Below, piece by piece: positions 5,542 to 12,285 of a stretch of DNA of 12,544 nt. Both the position numbers and the translations under genes were made by a program. Source of the DNA: Chromatiales bacterium. Its GTDB lineage: Bacteria; Pseudomonadota; Gammaproteobacteria; CAMYNG01. Below the pieces are notes generated by a model, which did not search any database, was not told where the DNA came from, and worked only from the letters and a program-made list of their open reading frames with translations. The DNA is taken from assembly GCA_027021685.1 (NCBI GenBank), contig JALUTW010000174.1, positions 1-12,544 on the forward strand. Direction: 5' to 3'. Every line of letters begins with the position of its first letter. Position 1 is the first letter of the stretch.

Positions 5542-8045
5542 CTCTCACCCCCCGCCTCCACCAGGCGCTCCACGGCCTCCACCAGGCTCATGCCCTGGGC
5601 CTGCATCTTCTCGATGGCGGCATATTCCTGGGCCCGGGTGGAATAGAGCTTCTCCGCGAAGGGATCCACGATAAGGCGGCCGACGGTGGTGCCGCCGGGC
5701 CCCATGACGGCAATCTCGGAGTACTTGCCCTGCTGGGTGTCCACGCTGGTCAGCAGCCGGCGCAGGGACTCATCCATCATGATCCGGTCGCTGGTCTCGG
5801 CCGCCTTGATGGACTCCGGCTTCTGGCGGAGCAAGAACACCCAGTCGGCGTTGTCCAGCGCGGCCTTGGAGGTGCCGGACTTGAAATAGTCGTCGATGCC
5901 CTGGGTGATGGTCATGAAGGCCCCGCCGAACTTGCGGGCGGTCCGGTAGCCCTGCTCCACGAACTGGCCCGCGTTGCCCTGTCCCATGAGCCGCCAGGCC
6001 TCGTCGATGATGCACAGCTTGCGCTGGTTGCGGTCACCCAGGTACATGGCCTCGGTGATCCGCATCATCAGCAGCAGGAGCACCACGGTCTGCAGGTCCG
6101 GCCGCGAATCCAGCTCGCCCAGCTCCAGCACCACGAAGGGATTGTCCAGGTCGATGTTGGAGGCGCCCTCGAAGTAGCGGCCGTAGCTGCCCTCCAGGGT
6201 GTACGGGTAGAGCATGCGCCCCACGCGCTGGGCGCTCTCGTCGTCGTTGTCCACCAGCCGGCGCGCCACGTGGGTGACCGTGGCCTCGTTGCCATGCTCG
6301 TCCCAGGCCGACTTGGCCGCCTCCTCGAGGTAGGACATCTGCAGGCTGTTGAGCGGCTGCTTGGGGGCCGCCATCTGGGCCAGCAGGGCCTTGAGCATGG
6401 GCATTTCTTCGGCGATGTTCCGAATCCCCGAGAACGGGTTGAGCCGGATGTTGGCGTCCTCGGTGAACGCCAGGAACGTCCCGCCCACCAGGTGGCAGAG
6501 CCGCTCGTAGCTGCGCCCGGAGTCGATGACCCAGATCCGGCCGCCGGTCCCGAGCAGGCTGGTGACCATCTCCTGGGTGAAGAAGCTCTTGCCCGCGCCG
6601 CTGGCCGCCGCCACCGCGATGTTGAAGTTGCCCTTCGTGTTGTCGAACGGGTCGATGTGCATGACCTGGCCGCGGCGCCCGAGCAGCATCAGCAGGGGCG
6701 TGCCCGTGCCCTTCCACTCGGCGACCAGTGGCGCGGTGTTGACGCACGACCAGGTGAGGAAGGTGCGCAGCCGCCCCAGGGTGCGCATCTCCTCCGCGAA
6801 GGCCGGCCCCGCCATGAGCGGCAGGCCCGACAGGAAAGCGTGCAGGGCCGCGAAGCGGTCCTTCTGCAGGGTCCAGCCCCGCGATTCGAACAGGGCGTTG
6901 AGCCGCTGCTCGGCGTGGTCCCCCTCCCCCTCGGGCGCGAACAACACGACCTGGAAGTGCGCCGACAGCAGCCGGTGGCCGTCCTCGACCATGCGCGAGA
7001 CGAAGTCCCAGTCCTGCTTGCGCTCGGCCCAGGCCGGCAGGTAGCGGCCCATGGGGGAGTCGGCCATCTGCGTGGCGCGGGCCGCCTTCATCTTGGCCCG
7101 GTGGGTCGCGGTCAGCTGGTCGGGCACGTGCACCGTGAGGGTGTAGAGAAACGGGCACGGCAGGCGCAGGGTGTTGCTGAACAGGTCGCCGATGAGCTCG
7201 CCCATGCTCCAGCCGGCCCAGGCGCGGGGATACTGGCGCACCGAGTACGGCCGCACGTCCAGCACCAGGTCGCCGTGGGCCAGGCCCAGGCCGTCCCGCC
7301 CCACGAGGAGGATGGTATCGCCGTCCACCACCTGGTCGCGCAGCAGCCGGTCCTCCTCCCAGCGCAGGGGGCGGCGGCGGTCACGGGGCGGATTGAGCAT
7401 CGTGTCCAGCAGGTTGACGAAGGCCTCCGCCTCCACCTCGTGGCACAACAGCCCGGCCGAGGCCAGGATCCCGCGGACGGCACTGCGGGTCCGCGAGAGG
7501 TACTCCTCTTCTCCCGTTCCACCGAGCGGCCGCATCACGCCGACGAACAGCCGGTAATCCCGCAGCAACATGGGCTGGTCCGACAGCAGCGAGCGCCAGT
7601 TGCCCCGGCGCAGGTATTCCACCCGCTTGGCCGCCAGGTAGGCGAACACGTCCCGGCCGGTGCCCGTGCGGGCCTGCGCCCACTGCTCGAGCAGCGGCAG
7701 GATGTCGGGCGAGGCATACAGGCTGATCTGCACCGTCGTGCCCGGCTTCAGGCCCTGGGTGAACAGGCTGCCCAGCACCTTCAGGCGGTGCTCGTCCAGG
7801 CCCACGGCCGGGGCCATCTCCAGCAGGAAGCCCACGCTGTCCTCGTTGTAGAACAGGCGGGATTCGGGGTCGTAGCTCTCGTATGGCAGCAGGCCGCTTA
7901 ACCGGTGGGCGCGGGCCAGCGCGCCCGCCGCCTGCAGGGTGGGCGGAGCGGCGCCGGTGGCATAGGCCGCGGCGGGCGGCTCCTCGTGGATCCAGCGGGC
8001 GAGCTCGCCCAGGAGGGTCCGCTTGATGTTCTCCGCCAGGCTCAC
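5538..8045 (-). CDS. traC: TraC, pilus assembly ATPase (VirB4 family)
   Basis: TraC is the VirB4-type ATPase that sits at the inner membrane and powers pilus assembly in F-type systems. The product is 835 aa, against 875 in F. The N-terminal domain (about 1-300) holds the typical TraC opening, including LLPYESYDPESRLFYNED at 52-69 and GFLLEMAP at 72-79. Walker A is ASGAGKSFFT at 481-490 (Lys486) and Walker B is KLCIIDEAW at 676-684 (Asp681, Glu682). The stretch after Walker B (GYRTARKFGGAFMTITQGIDDYF at 699-721) is the usual VirB4 sensor region. The start is the GTG at 8045, which shares GTGA with the traV stop. The frame is open for 97 more codons upstream, but these give a low-complexity Arg/Gly/Pro sequence and lie over traV. 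The ribosome site is weak, so coupling to traV is likely. The stop shares ATGA with trbI. Confidence 0.97.
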   Translation of the reverse strand: MSLAENIKRTLLGELARWIHEEPPAAAYATGAAPPTLQAAGALARAHRLSGLLPYESYDPESRLFYNEDSVGFLLEMAPAVGLDEHRLKVLGSLFTQGLKPGTTVQISLYASPDILPLLEQWAQARTGTGRDVFAYLAAKRVEYLRRGNWRSLLSDQPMLLRDYRLFVGVMRPLGGTGEEEYLSRTRSAVRGILASAGLLCHEVEAEAFVNLLDTMLNPPRDRRRPLRWEEDRLLRDQVVDGDTILLVGRDGLGLAHGDLVLDVRPYSVRQYPRAWAGWSMGELIGDLFSNTLRLPCPFLYTLTVHVPDQLTATHRAKMKAARATQMADSPMGRYLPAWAERKQDWDFVSRMVEDGHRLLSAHFQVVLFAPEGEGDHAEQRLNALFESRGWTLQKDRFAALHAFLSGLPLMAGPAFAEEMRTLGRLRTFLTWSCVNTAPLVAEWKGTGTPLLMLLGRRGQVMHIDPFDNTKGNFNIAVAAASGAGKSFFTQEMVTSLLGTGGRIWVIDSGRSYERLCHLVGGTFLAFTEDANIRLNPFSGIRNIAEEMPMLKALLAQMAAPKQPLNSLQMSYLEEAAKSAWDEHGNEATVTHVARRLVDNDDESAQRVGRMLYPYTLEGSYGRYFEGASNIDLDNPFVVLELGELDSRPDLQTVVLLLLMMRITEAMYLGDRNQRKLCIIDEAWRLMGQGNAGQFVEQGYRTARKFGGAFMTITQGIDDYFKSGTSKAALDNADWVFLLRQKPESIKAAETSDRIMMDESLRRLLTSVDTQQGKYSEIAVMGPGGTTVGRLIVDPFAEKLYSTRAQEYAAIEKMQAQGMSLVEAVERLVEAGGER

Positions 8046-8434
8046 GGGAGCATCCAGGTACCGTTGTCCAGCCGCAGGTAGAGGTAGGTCTCGTCGTGGA
8101 GATCGCCGGCACGGTCCTCCCACCGCGCCACCCAGACGCGGATGACGCGCGGGCGCGTGAGCACCGGGTCGCCCGGTTGCACCGTGGCGACGATGGGGGC
8201 GCGGGCGGGAGGCCCGAGGGCCTCCCCCCGCGGGGACTCCGCGGTCTCCTCCTCGTCGCCGTCGGCGGCGGGCGGACGGGCGCGGGACAGCGTGCCGGCC
8301 ACCGAGGCCTCGTAGATCTCGGTCACCGACCGACACCCCACCCCGTCGGGCACCCCGCAGGCATACTTGGGCCCGCCGGCACAGCCCGCGGCCCCGAGCA
8401 GCACGAGCACCAAAAGCAAAACCGCGGCACGCAC
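8042..8434 (-). CDS. traV: TraV, outer-membrane core lipoprotein
   Basis: TraV is the outer-membrane lipoprotein (VirB7-like in role) that joins TraK and TraB in the envelope-spanning core. The product is 130 aa, shorter than F TraV (171). A signal peptide ends in lipobox GAAGC with lipidated Cys18. Two more cysteines follow at 26 and 34 (YAC...GVGC), the conserved TraV pair. The middle, about 52-75, is an acidic and proline-rich linker (DGDEEETAE). The C-terminus is the family signature: VIRVWVARWEDRAGDLHDET at 97-116, then YLYLRLDNGTW. The start is the GTG at 8434, supported by GGAGGT six bases upstream. The gene lies 4 bases after the 105-aa unknown and overlaps traC by 4 bases. Confidence 0.93.
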   Translation of the reverse strand: MRAAVLLLVLVLLGAAGCAGGPKYACGVPDGVGCRSVTEIYEASVAGTLSRARPPAADGDEEETAESPRGEALGPPARAPIVATVQPGDPVLTRPRVIRVWVARWEDRAGDLHDETYLYLRLDNGTWMLP

Positions 8435-8438
8435 CGGT

Positions 8439-8756
8439 TCACCTCCAGAAGGTCGAGGACTTCGTGGTGCGCACGTAGTGGCGCTGGCAGCTCATCTGCA
8501 CCACGTCGGCGGGCTGGACTTTTCCGGCCTTGACGTCGGCGGGCGTACCCCGGACCAGGAAGTAGCAATACCCGGGCGTTTCTCCGTCTTCGGTCTTGAT
8601 GTTTTGCTGGACCAGGGTCATGCCCGGCAGCGGCTGCTGGGCATACACGTAACCGACCAGCCTCCGGTTGGTGTCCTTGAGCGCCACCGTCTCCGCGCCC
8701 GCCGCGGAGACCAGCAGCGCGGATGCGGCCAGGGCCATCGTGGTTTTCCGGATCAT
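8439..8756 (-). CDS. Small exported protein of unknown function between dsbC and traV
   Basis: I do not recognise this 105-aa protein. It has a clear signal peptide (residues 1-21, MIRKTTMALAASALLVSAAG|A) with cleavage near AGA|ETVA, so it should be periplasmic. The mature part has just two cysteines, C64 (GYCYFL) and C90 (MSCQRHY), which could form one disulfide. No transmembrane helix or enzyme motif is seen, and the tail is polar and basic (HYVRTTKSSTFWR). The ATG at 8756 has a strong site, AAGGAGGA, five bases upstream and shares ATGA with the dsbC-like stop. The strong site, signal peptide and tight packing make it a real gene. Its place beside dsbC and the TraK/TraB/TraV core genes suggests a periplasmic accessory of the core, which is inference only. 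Confidence 0.85.
   Translation of the reverse strand: MIRKTTMALAASALLVSAAGAETVALKDTNRRLVGYVYAQQPLPGMTLVQQNIKTEDGETPGYCYFLVRGTPADVKAGKVQPADVVQMSCQRHYVRTTKSSTFWR
8441..8446 (-). promoter_or_regulatory. Ribosome binding site deciding the traV GTG start
   Basis: GGAGGT lies six bases before the GTG at 8434. It overlaps the stop codon of the upstream 105-aa gene (TGA inside GGAGGTGA), so terminating ribosomes could reinitiate at traV. Confidence 0.7.
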
Positions 8757-9520
8757 GATCGTCCTCCTTGTGTCGTTGGTTCCGTTGGGCTGGACTCGCG
8801 GCCGGCCTGGAGCCAGGCCTTGAGCCGGGGCACGGGCAGGTAGCCGTTGTGCACCCGCCCATCCGGCGCCACCAGGGTCGGGGTGCCCTGGATCCCGTGC
8901 GCGCGGCCGAAGGCCATGGCCCGGTCCACCGCGGCCGTGGCCGATTCTGCGCAACCGGCAGGCGGTGCGTCCAGGTCGTGGCCGGCCGCGGCCCGGTCCG
9001 AGGCCTCGGCCGGATCGCCGTGGCACAGGATGGCCACGGCCTTGCCCCGGGCCGCCGGGTGCAGGGCCGGGACCGGGTACATGATCTGGTAGACCTCGAT
9101 GTCGCCGGCGGCCCGCAGCTCGCGGTGCAGCCTCCGGCACCAGGGGCAGTCGGGATCGTGGAACACCGCCACCTTCAGCGCGCCCTGGCCGTAGCGGACC
9201 GCGGCATCGAGGGGCAGGCGGTCCCAGGCGATCCGGGCCAGCTCGGCCTTGCGCTCGGCGGTGAGATCGCGCGCAGCCTGCAGGTCGTAGATGTGCCCGA
9301 TCACCAGGTAACGTCCCGAGGCACTGGCGTAGAGCACGTTGCGCCCCGCCACCACCTCGACCAGCCCGGGCACCGGGCTCGGGCGGATGGCGTCGATGGA
9401 CGTGGACGGCAGGGCGCGGCGGATGGCCCCGGCCACCGCCTCGTCACCAGGTCCGTCGCCGGGGCCGGCGCAGGCCGGCACCAGGCCCGCCAGGACCAGG
9501 CTGATCCATGTCCGCTTCAT
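8753..9520 (-). CDS. dsbC: DsbC-like periplasmic thiol:disulfide isomerase
   Basis: This is a thioredoxin-fold disulfide isomerase expected to correct disulfides in the cysteine-rich transfer proteins (TraU, TraN, the lipoproteins). The product is 255 aa. Residues 1-18 form a signal peptide. Residues 25-75 resemble the DsbC dimerisation domain (AIRRALPSTSIDAIRPSPVPGLVEVV at 32-57, then GRNVLYAS and GRYLVIGHIYDL). The catalytic domain begins near 115, with the active site CPWC at 125-128 inside VFHDPDCPWCRRLH, a second cysteine pair at C166 and C190, and the cis-proline loop GTPT at 212-215. This is the full DsbC layout, not the single domain of F TrbB. C17 (LVPAC) is a poor lipobox because of the proline, so a soluble periplasmic form is more likely. 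The ATG at 9520 has GGAGG seven bases upstream. The gene overlaps traB and the 105-aa gene by 4 bases each. Confidence 0.93.
   Translation of the reverse strand: MKRTWISLVLAGLVPACAGPGDGPGDEAVAGAIRRALPSTSIDAIRPSPVPGLVEVVAGRNVLYASASGRYLVIGHIYDLQAARDLTAERKAELARIAWDRLPLDAAVRYGQGALKVAVFHDPDCPWCRRLHRELRAAGDIEVYQIMYPVPALHPAARGKAVAILCHGDPAEASDRAAAGHDLDAPPAGCAESATAAVDRAMAFGRAHGIQGTPTLVAPDGRVHNGYLPVPRLKAWLQAGRESSPTEPTTQGGRS
8762..8769 (-). promoter_or_regulatory. Strong ribosome binding site of the 105-aa unknown gene
   Basis: AAGGAGGA lies five bases before the ATG at 8756 and inside the end of the dsbC-like gene. It supports the small unknown gene as truly translated. Confidence 0.75.
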
Positions 9521-10743
9521 TGCTTCTCCTCCATGTCGATCTCGAGGCCCTCGTTGAGAACGATTTCCACCACGCGCCCGGCATCCACCTCGATGATGGG
9601 ATAGATCTCGTTGGCCCGCTGCAGGTACCAGTCCGCGAGCTTCTCCAGGGCCGATCCGAATCCCTTGGTCACCCCGTATTTCCCCACCTGGCCGGGATCC
9701 ACCGACTGCACCACCCCCAGCCCCGAGGTGGCCACCGTCGTGGTGGACGTGGCCAGTGCCGAGCCGATCCCGCCCAGCGTCCCGGCGAGCAGGGTCTTGG
9801 CGATGAGCTGGCCCTGCTTGGACACCACCCGCCCGCGCAGGCCGGCCTTGCCGTCCTCGCCGGCGACGAACCCCTTGATGTTTGTCTCCAGGACGGTCTC
9901 GTCGCGCAGGACGCAGCTCAGCTTCTCCAGGCGCAGGTAGGCGCGCTCCGACGACAGGTCGCCGTAGCCGGCAGCCGTGACGAAGCACTCTCGCACCCGC
10001 GACTGGAACCGGTTGGGCAGCGTGCCGTTGTCCAGCAGCCGCAGCAGCACCGGCTGCGGGTTGGTTTTCACCATTCCCCCGGTGGGCGCATCCAGCCCGG
10101 AGAGCATCACCGCCTTGGCGAAGGTGCCGGCGGGCAGGAAATTGTGGATGGTGCGGGCCGGGGTCTCTGGCGTTGCACCGTCATCGCCGAGATCCAGGGC
10201 CAGGATGGCCGTGCCCCGGCCTGCAGCGCCCGTGCGCCGCGCTTGCCCGGGCGGCGGCGGCGGAGGGGGCAACAGGCGCGTGGCCGCGCCCGCCAGGTCC
10301 GCGCGCCGCGGCCCCTCGCCGTCCCGCGCCGCGCCAGCCCGTCCCGCGTCGTCCCCGCGCGGCTGCTGGCCGGGCCGGGCCGGTGGCTTCGGCGGCGGCG
10401 GCAGCGCCCGGGGCGTTGCGGGGGCCGCCGCGCCCCCGGGTGGGCGCTTCTTCACGTCCTCGAGGGTATTGCGCAGTTCCTCCAGCTGGCGCCGGAGTTC
10501 CAGGTTGGCCTGCTTCAGTTCCTTGAGCTCGGCCTCGGAGCGCGTGATCCAGATCTCGCTGGGATCCATGCCCTGGGCCGGCGTGCGGTAGCTCTTGGTC
10601 ACCTCCGGCGCCCGGGCGGCGCGCTCCACCCGCCGCGCGGGATCGGACAGCCACAGGCCCAGGATCACCACGCCGACCAGGCCTGCCAGCACGGCGACCG
10701 TCACCAGCGCCTGGCGCCGCTTGACTCGCCCGCTGTCGTCCAT
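9517..10743 (-). CDS. traB: TraB, envelope-spanning core protein (VirB10 family)
   Basis: TraB is anchored in the inner membrane, crosses the periplasm and forms the transfer core with TraK and TraV. The product is 408 aa, against 475 in F. A transmembrane helix spans 11-32. A coiled-coil stretch spans about 66-99 (SEAELKELKQANLELRRQLEE...). A long Pro/Ala/Gly/Arg linker at 100-175 contains two proline runs (114-118 and 159-165). The C-terminal VirB10-like domain follows: FLPAGTFAKAVMLSGLDAPT at 202-221, PVLLRLLDNGTLPNRF at 231-246, CFVTAAGYGDLSSERAYLRLEKLSC at 253-277, GRVVSKQG at 304-311, and EIYPIIEVDAGR at 379-390. The ATG at 10743 was chosen because it gives the short cytoplasmic tail and membrane helix, and has GAGGGGG eight bases upstream. 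It overlaps the traK stop by one base (TGATG). The longer frame upstream is a shadow of traK. Confidence 0.95.
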   Translation of the reverse strand: MDDSGRVKRRQALVTVAVLAGLVGVVILGLWLSDPARRVERAARAPEVTKSYRTPAQGMDPSEIWITRSEAELKELKQANLELRRQLEELRNTLEDVKKRPPGGAAAPATPRALPPPPKPPARPGQQPRGDDAGRAGAARDGEGPRRADLAGAATRLLPPPPPPPGQARRTGAAGRGTAILALDLGDDGATPETPARTIHNFLPAGTFAKAVMLSGLDAPTGGMVKTNPQPVLLRLLDNGTLPNRFQSRVRECFVTAAGYGDLSSERAYLRLEKLSCVLRDETVLETNIKGFVAGEDGKAGLRGRVVSKQGQLIAKTLLAGTLGGIGSALATSTTTVATSGLGVVQSVDPGQVGKYGVTKGFGSALEKLADWYLQRANEIYPIIEVDAGRVVEIVLNEGLEIDMEEKQ

Positions 10744-11447
10744 CAGCGTGTCCCCCTCACCACGTAGATCCGGGTGGACTCCCCGGGGGAGAGTGCATGG
10801 ACCTGGATGGCCACGGCCCGGATGTTGTCCGCCATGACCCCGAACTCGCGCTCGTCCAGGCGCATCTCGGCCCCGGAGACGTTGGTCAGCTCGTACACCT
10901 CGGCGGTGAGCGGGCCCTCGTAGCGGGCCAGCATGGTGATCCGAGCCTCCTGCCACAGGGGCACCGGCCGGCCCACGGACACCCGGGTGTACCCGGCGGG
11001 CACCGTGTCCCGGGCCAGGGCGCGCACCAGGGACTTGATCCGCGCGACGTAGGGATCGTCCGCCCCGCGGCCGTCCCCGGGCCGGTCCCGCGCGGCCCTG
11101 GGCCGCAGCAGCACGGTGTCAGACGGCATGTCCACCGGCGTCGCGATCAGCGTGTACGTGGCGCCGTTCTCGTCCCGCACGAAGAAGCTGAACGGCCGTC
11201 CCCCTGCCGCCGGGCGCACGAAGATCTGGCCGGACTCCTTGTCCGCCTGGACCTGCATGCGGTCCTCGAGGCCCCAGACGCGGGTGAGGCGGCCACCGCC
11301 GGCCATGCCGATCCGCGTGAGCTCGCGGGCCGAGACCTTCACAGTGACGGTCTGGCCATCCGTCACGTCCACTACCTGCAGCGCCCACGCCGGCGCTGCC
11401 AGGCTAGCGAGGACCAGCCCCGCCGCCGACATCAAACGGGTTTTCAC
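10743..11447 (-). CDS. traK: TraK, secretin-like outer-membrane core protein
   Basis: TraK is the VirB9-like component of the F-type core, in the periplasm and at the outer membrane, bound by TraV and TraB. The product from the GTG at 11447 is 234 aa, against 242 in F. That start gives a clean signal peptide (residues 1-22, ending APAWA) and has GAGGTGG six bases upstream. The in-frame ATG five codons later would also work but lacks such a site, and the ATG further upstream at 11489 would add a non-signal leader. Mature features match the family: VVDVTDGQTVTVKVSARELTRI near 24-45, SGQIFVRPAAGGRPFSFFVRD near 72-92, and the closing VHALSPGESTRIYVVRG near 216-232. The beginning overlaps the end of traE by 44 bases and the stop overlaps traB by one base. 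Confidence 0.92.
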   Translation of the reverse strand: MKTRLMSAAGLVLASLAAPAWALQVVDVTDGQTVTVKVSARELTRIGMAGGGRLTRVWGLEDRMQVQADKESGQIFVRPAAGGRPFSFFVRDENGATYTLIATPVDMPSDTVLLRPRAARDRPGDGRGADDPYVARIKSLVRALARDTVPAGYTRVSVGRPVPLWQEARITMLARYEGPLTAEVYELTNVSGAEMRLDEREFGVMADNIRAVAIQVHALSPGESTRIYVVRGTR

Positions 11448-11997
11448 GGTTGTCCACCTCGACGAAGGTTTTGACGAACAGCTGTCCATTGCGCCGAGCG
11501 AACCCGATCAGGAACGTCGCCTGGCGCTCGCTGGTGATCTTCCCGCCCACCAGGGTGACCAGCTGGCCGGTCAGCGCCACCTTCTGGTCCCGGATCCGGA
11601 CCTCCTGGGGATAGAAGGCCGAGGACATCCGGCTGCGCTTGATTTTCTCGGCGTCGCCCTCGAGCCGGGCCGCCAGCGCCCCGTAGGCGGTGGGATCCGC
11701 GTAGCGCAGGAACAAGGCGGCCTGGTGATGCACGTTGTCCGGGTTGTAGGTCAGCGCCAGCCCGGCGAAGAACACCGCCATCTGCTCGAGGTACTCGGGC
11801 GAGAACTCCTCCCCCCGCACCCAGAAGGCCTTGTTCACCACCGGTGGCGTGATGATGGTCTTCTCGCGCACATCGGTGGTGACCACCCAGTAGGCGAGCG
11901 CGGCGTTGGACACCGCCATGGTGACGGCCACGGCCATCCACAGGTTGCGCCGCCACAGGGCCTCGGCCAGCACCGACTTGTAGCGTTGTCGATTCAT
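11404..11997 (-). CDS. traE: TraE, inner-membrane pilus assembly protein (VirB5-position in F-type)
   Basis: F-type TraE is an inner-membrane protein required for pilus assembly. The product is 197 aa, against 188 in F. A single transmembrane helix spans about 20-40 (WMAVAVTMAVSNAALAYWVV), followed by the family motif KTIITPPVVNKAFWV at 46-60. Further matches are SPEYLEQMAVFFAGLALTYNPDNV at 66-89 and, near the end, FLIGFARRNGQLFVKTFVEVD at 162-182. The ATG at 11997 shares ATGA with the traL stop; the upstream ribosome site is weak, so coupling to traL is likely. A longer frame opens 15 codons earlier but lies inside traL and would break the normal short N-terminus. The last 44 bases overlap the start of traK. 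Confidence 0.94.
   Translation of the reverse strand: MNRQRYKSVLAEALWRRNLWMAVAVTMAVSNAALAYWVVTTDVREKTIITPPVVNKAFWVRGEEFSPEYLEQMAVFFAGLALTYNPDNVHHQAALFLRYADPTAYGALAARLEGDAEKIKRSRMSSAFYPQEVRIRDQKVALTGQLVTLVGGKITSERQATFLIGFARRNGQLFVKTFVEVDNRENPFDVGGGAGPR
11454..11460 (-). promoter_or_regulatory. Ribosome binding site deciding the traK GTG start
   Basis: GAGGTGG lies six bases before the GTG at 11447, inside the traE coding sequence. It favours this GTG over the nearby in-frame ATG codons for traK. Confidence 0.7.
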
Positions 11998-12278
11998 CCG
12001 ATGTATTCCCGGACGTGGCTGGGCGCCCGGCTCTTCAGCCACCAGGCCGAGGGCGTGTACCAGTACAGGAAGCGGGGAATGATCCCGTAGCCGCCCTCGG
12101 CCTTGATGCGCCCCAGGCCGCGGGCCAGGAGCAGGCCGATGACGACCCCCACCAGGATTTGCCCGAGCATGGCCCCCATCAGCCCGAAAAAGATCACCAT
12201 GAACGCGGCATCCGCGTCCCAGAAAAAGAACTGGGGCGGATCATCGAGCCGGCGGGGGATCCAGTATTGTTCGTCCAT
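11994..12278 (-). CDS. traL: TraL, small inner-membrane pilus assembly protein
   Basis: TraL is a small inner-membrane protein with a VirB3-like role near the ATPase in F-type pilus assembly. The product is 94 aa, against 91 in F. It begins with the typical RRLDDPPQFFFWDADAAF (9-26), followed by hydrophobic segments at about 26-51, and ends in a family-like basic and aromatic tail (RFLYWYTPSAWWLKSRAPSHVREYIG). The ATG at 12278 lies 7 bases after the pilin stop; the ribosome site is weak. The stop shares ATGA with traE. The traA-traL-traE order is standard. Confidence 0.93.
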   Translation of the reverse strand: MDEQYWIPRRLDDPPQFFFWDADAAFMVIFFGLMGAMLGQILVGVVIGLLLARGLGRIKAEGGYGIIPRFLYWYTPSAWWLKSRAPSHVREYIG

Positions 12279-12285
12279 GGCTCGC

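Noticed and set aside
6270..7901. A 543-codon open frame on the plus strand opposite traC
   Set aside because: It lies over the TraC coding sequence including part of the ATPase region; the product is Gln/His/Arg/Gly-rich and resembles no family.
8046..8336. A 97-codon N-terminal extension of TraC
   Set aside because: It overlaps traV in another frame and encodes Arg/Gly/Pro-rich low-complexity sequence; the GTG at 8045 overlapping the traV stop is the natural start.
8801..9520. The DsbC-like protein as a lipoprotein (C17 in LVPAC)
   Set aside because: A proline at the -2 position of the lipobox is unusual, so ordinary signal peptidase cleavage is more likely.
9521..9988. An N-terminal extension of the DsbC-like frame
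   Set aside because: It covers the end of traB in a shifted frame; the ATG at 9520 gives the signal peptide and has GGAGG upstream.
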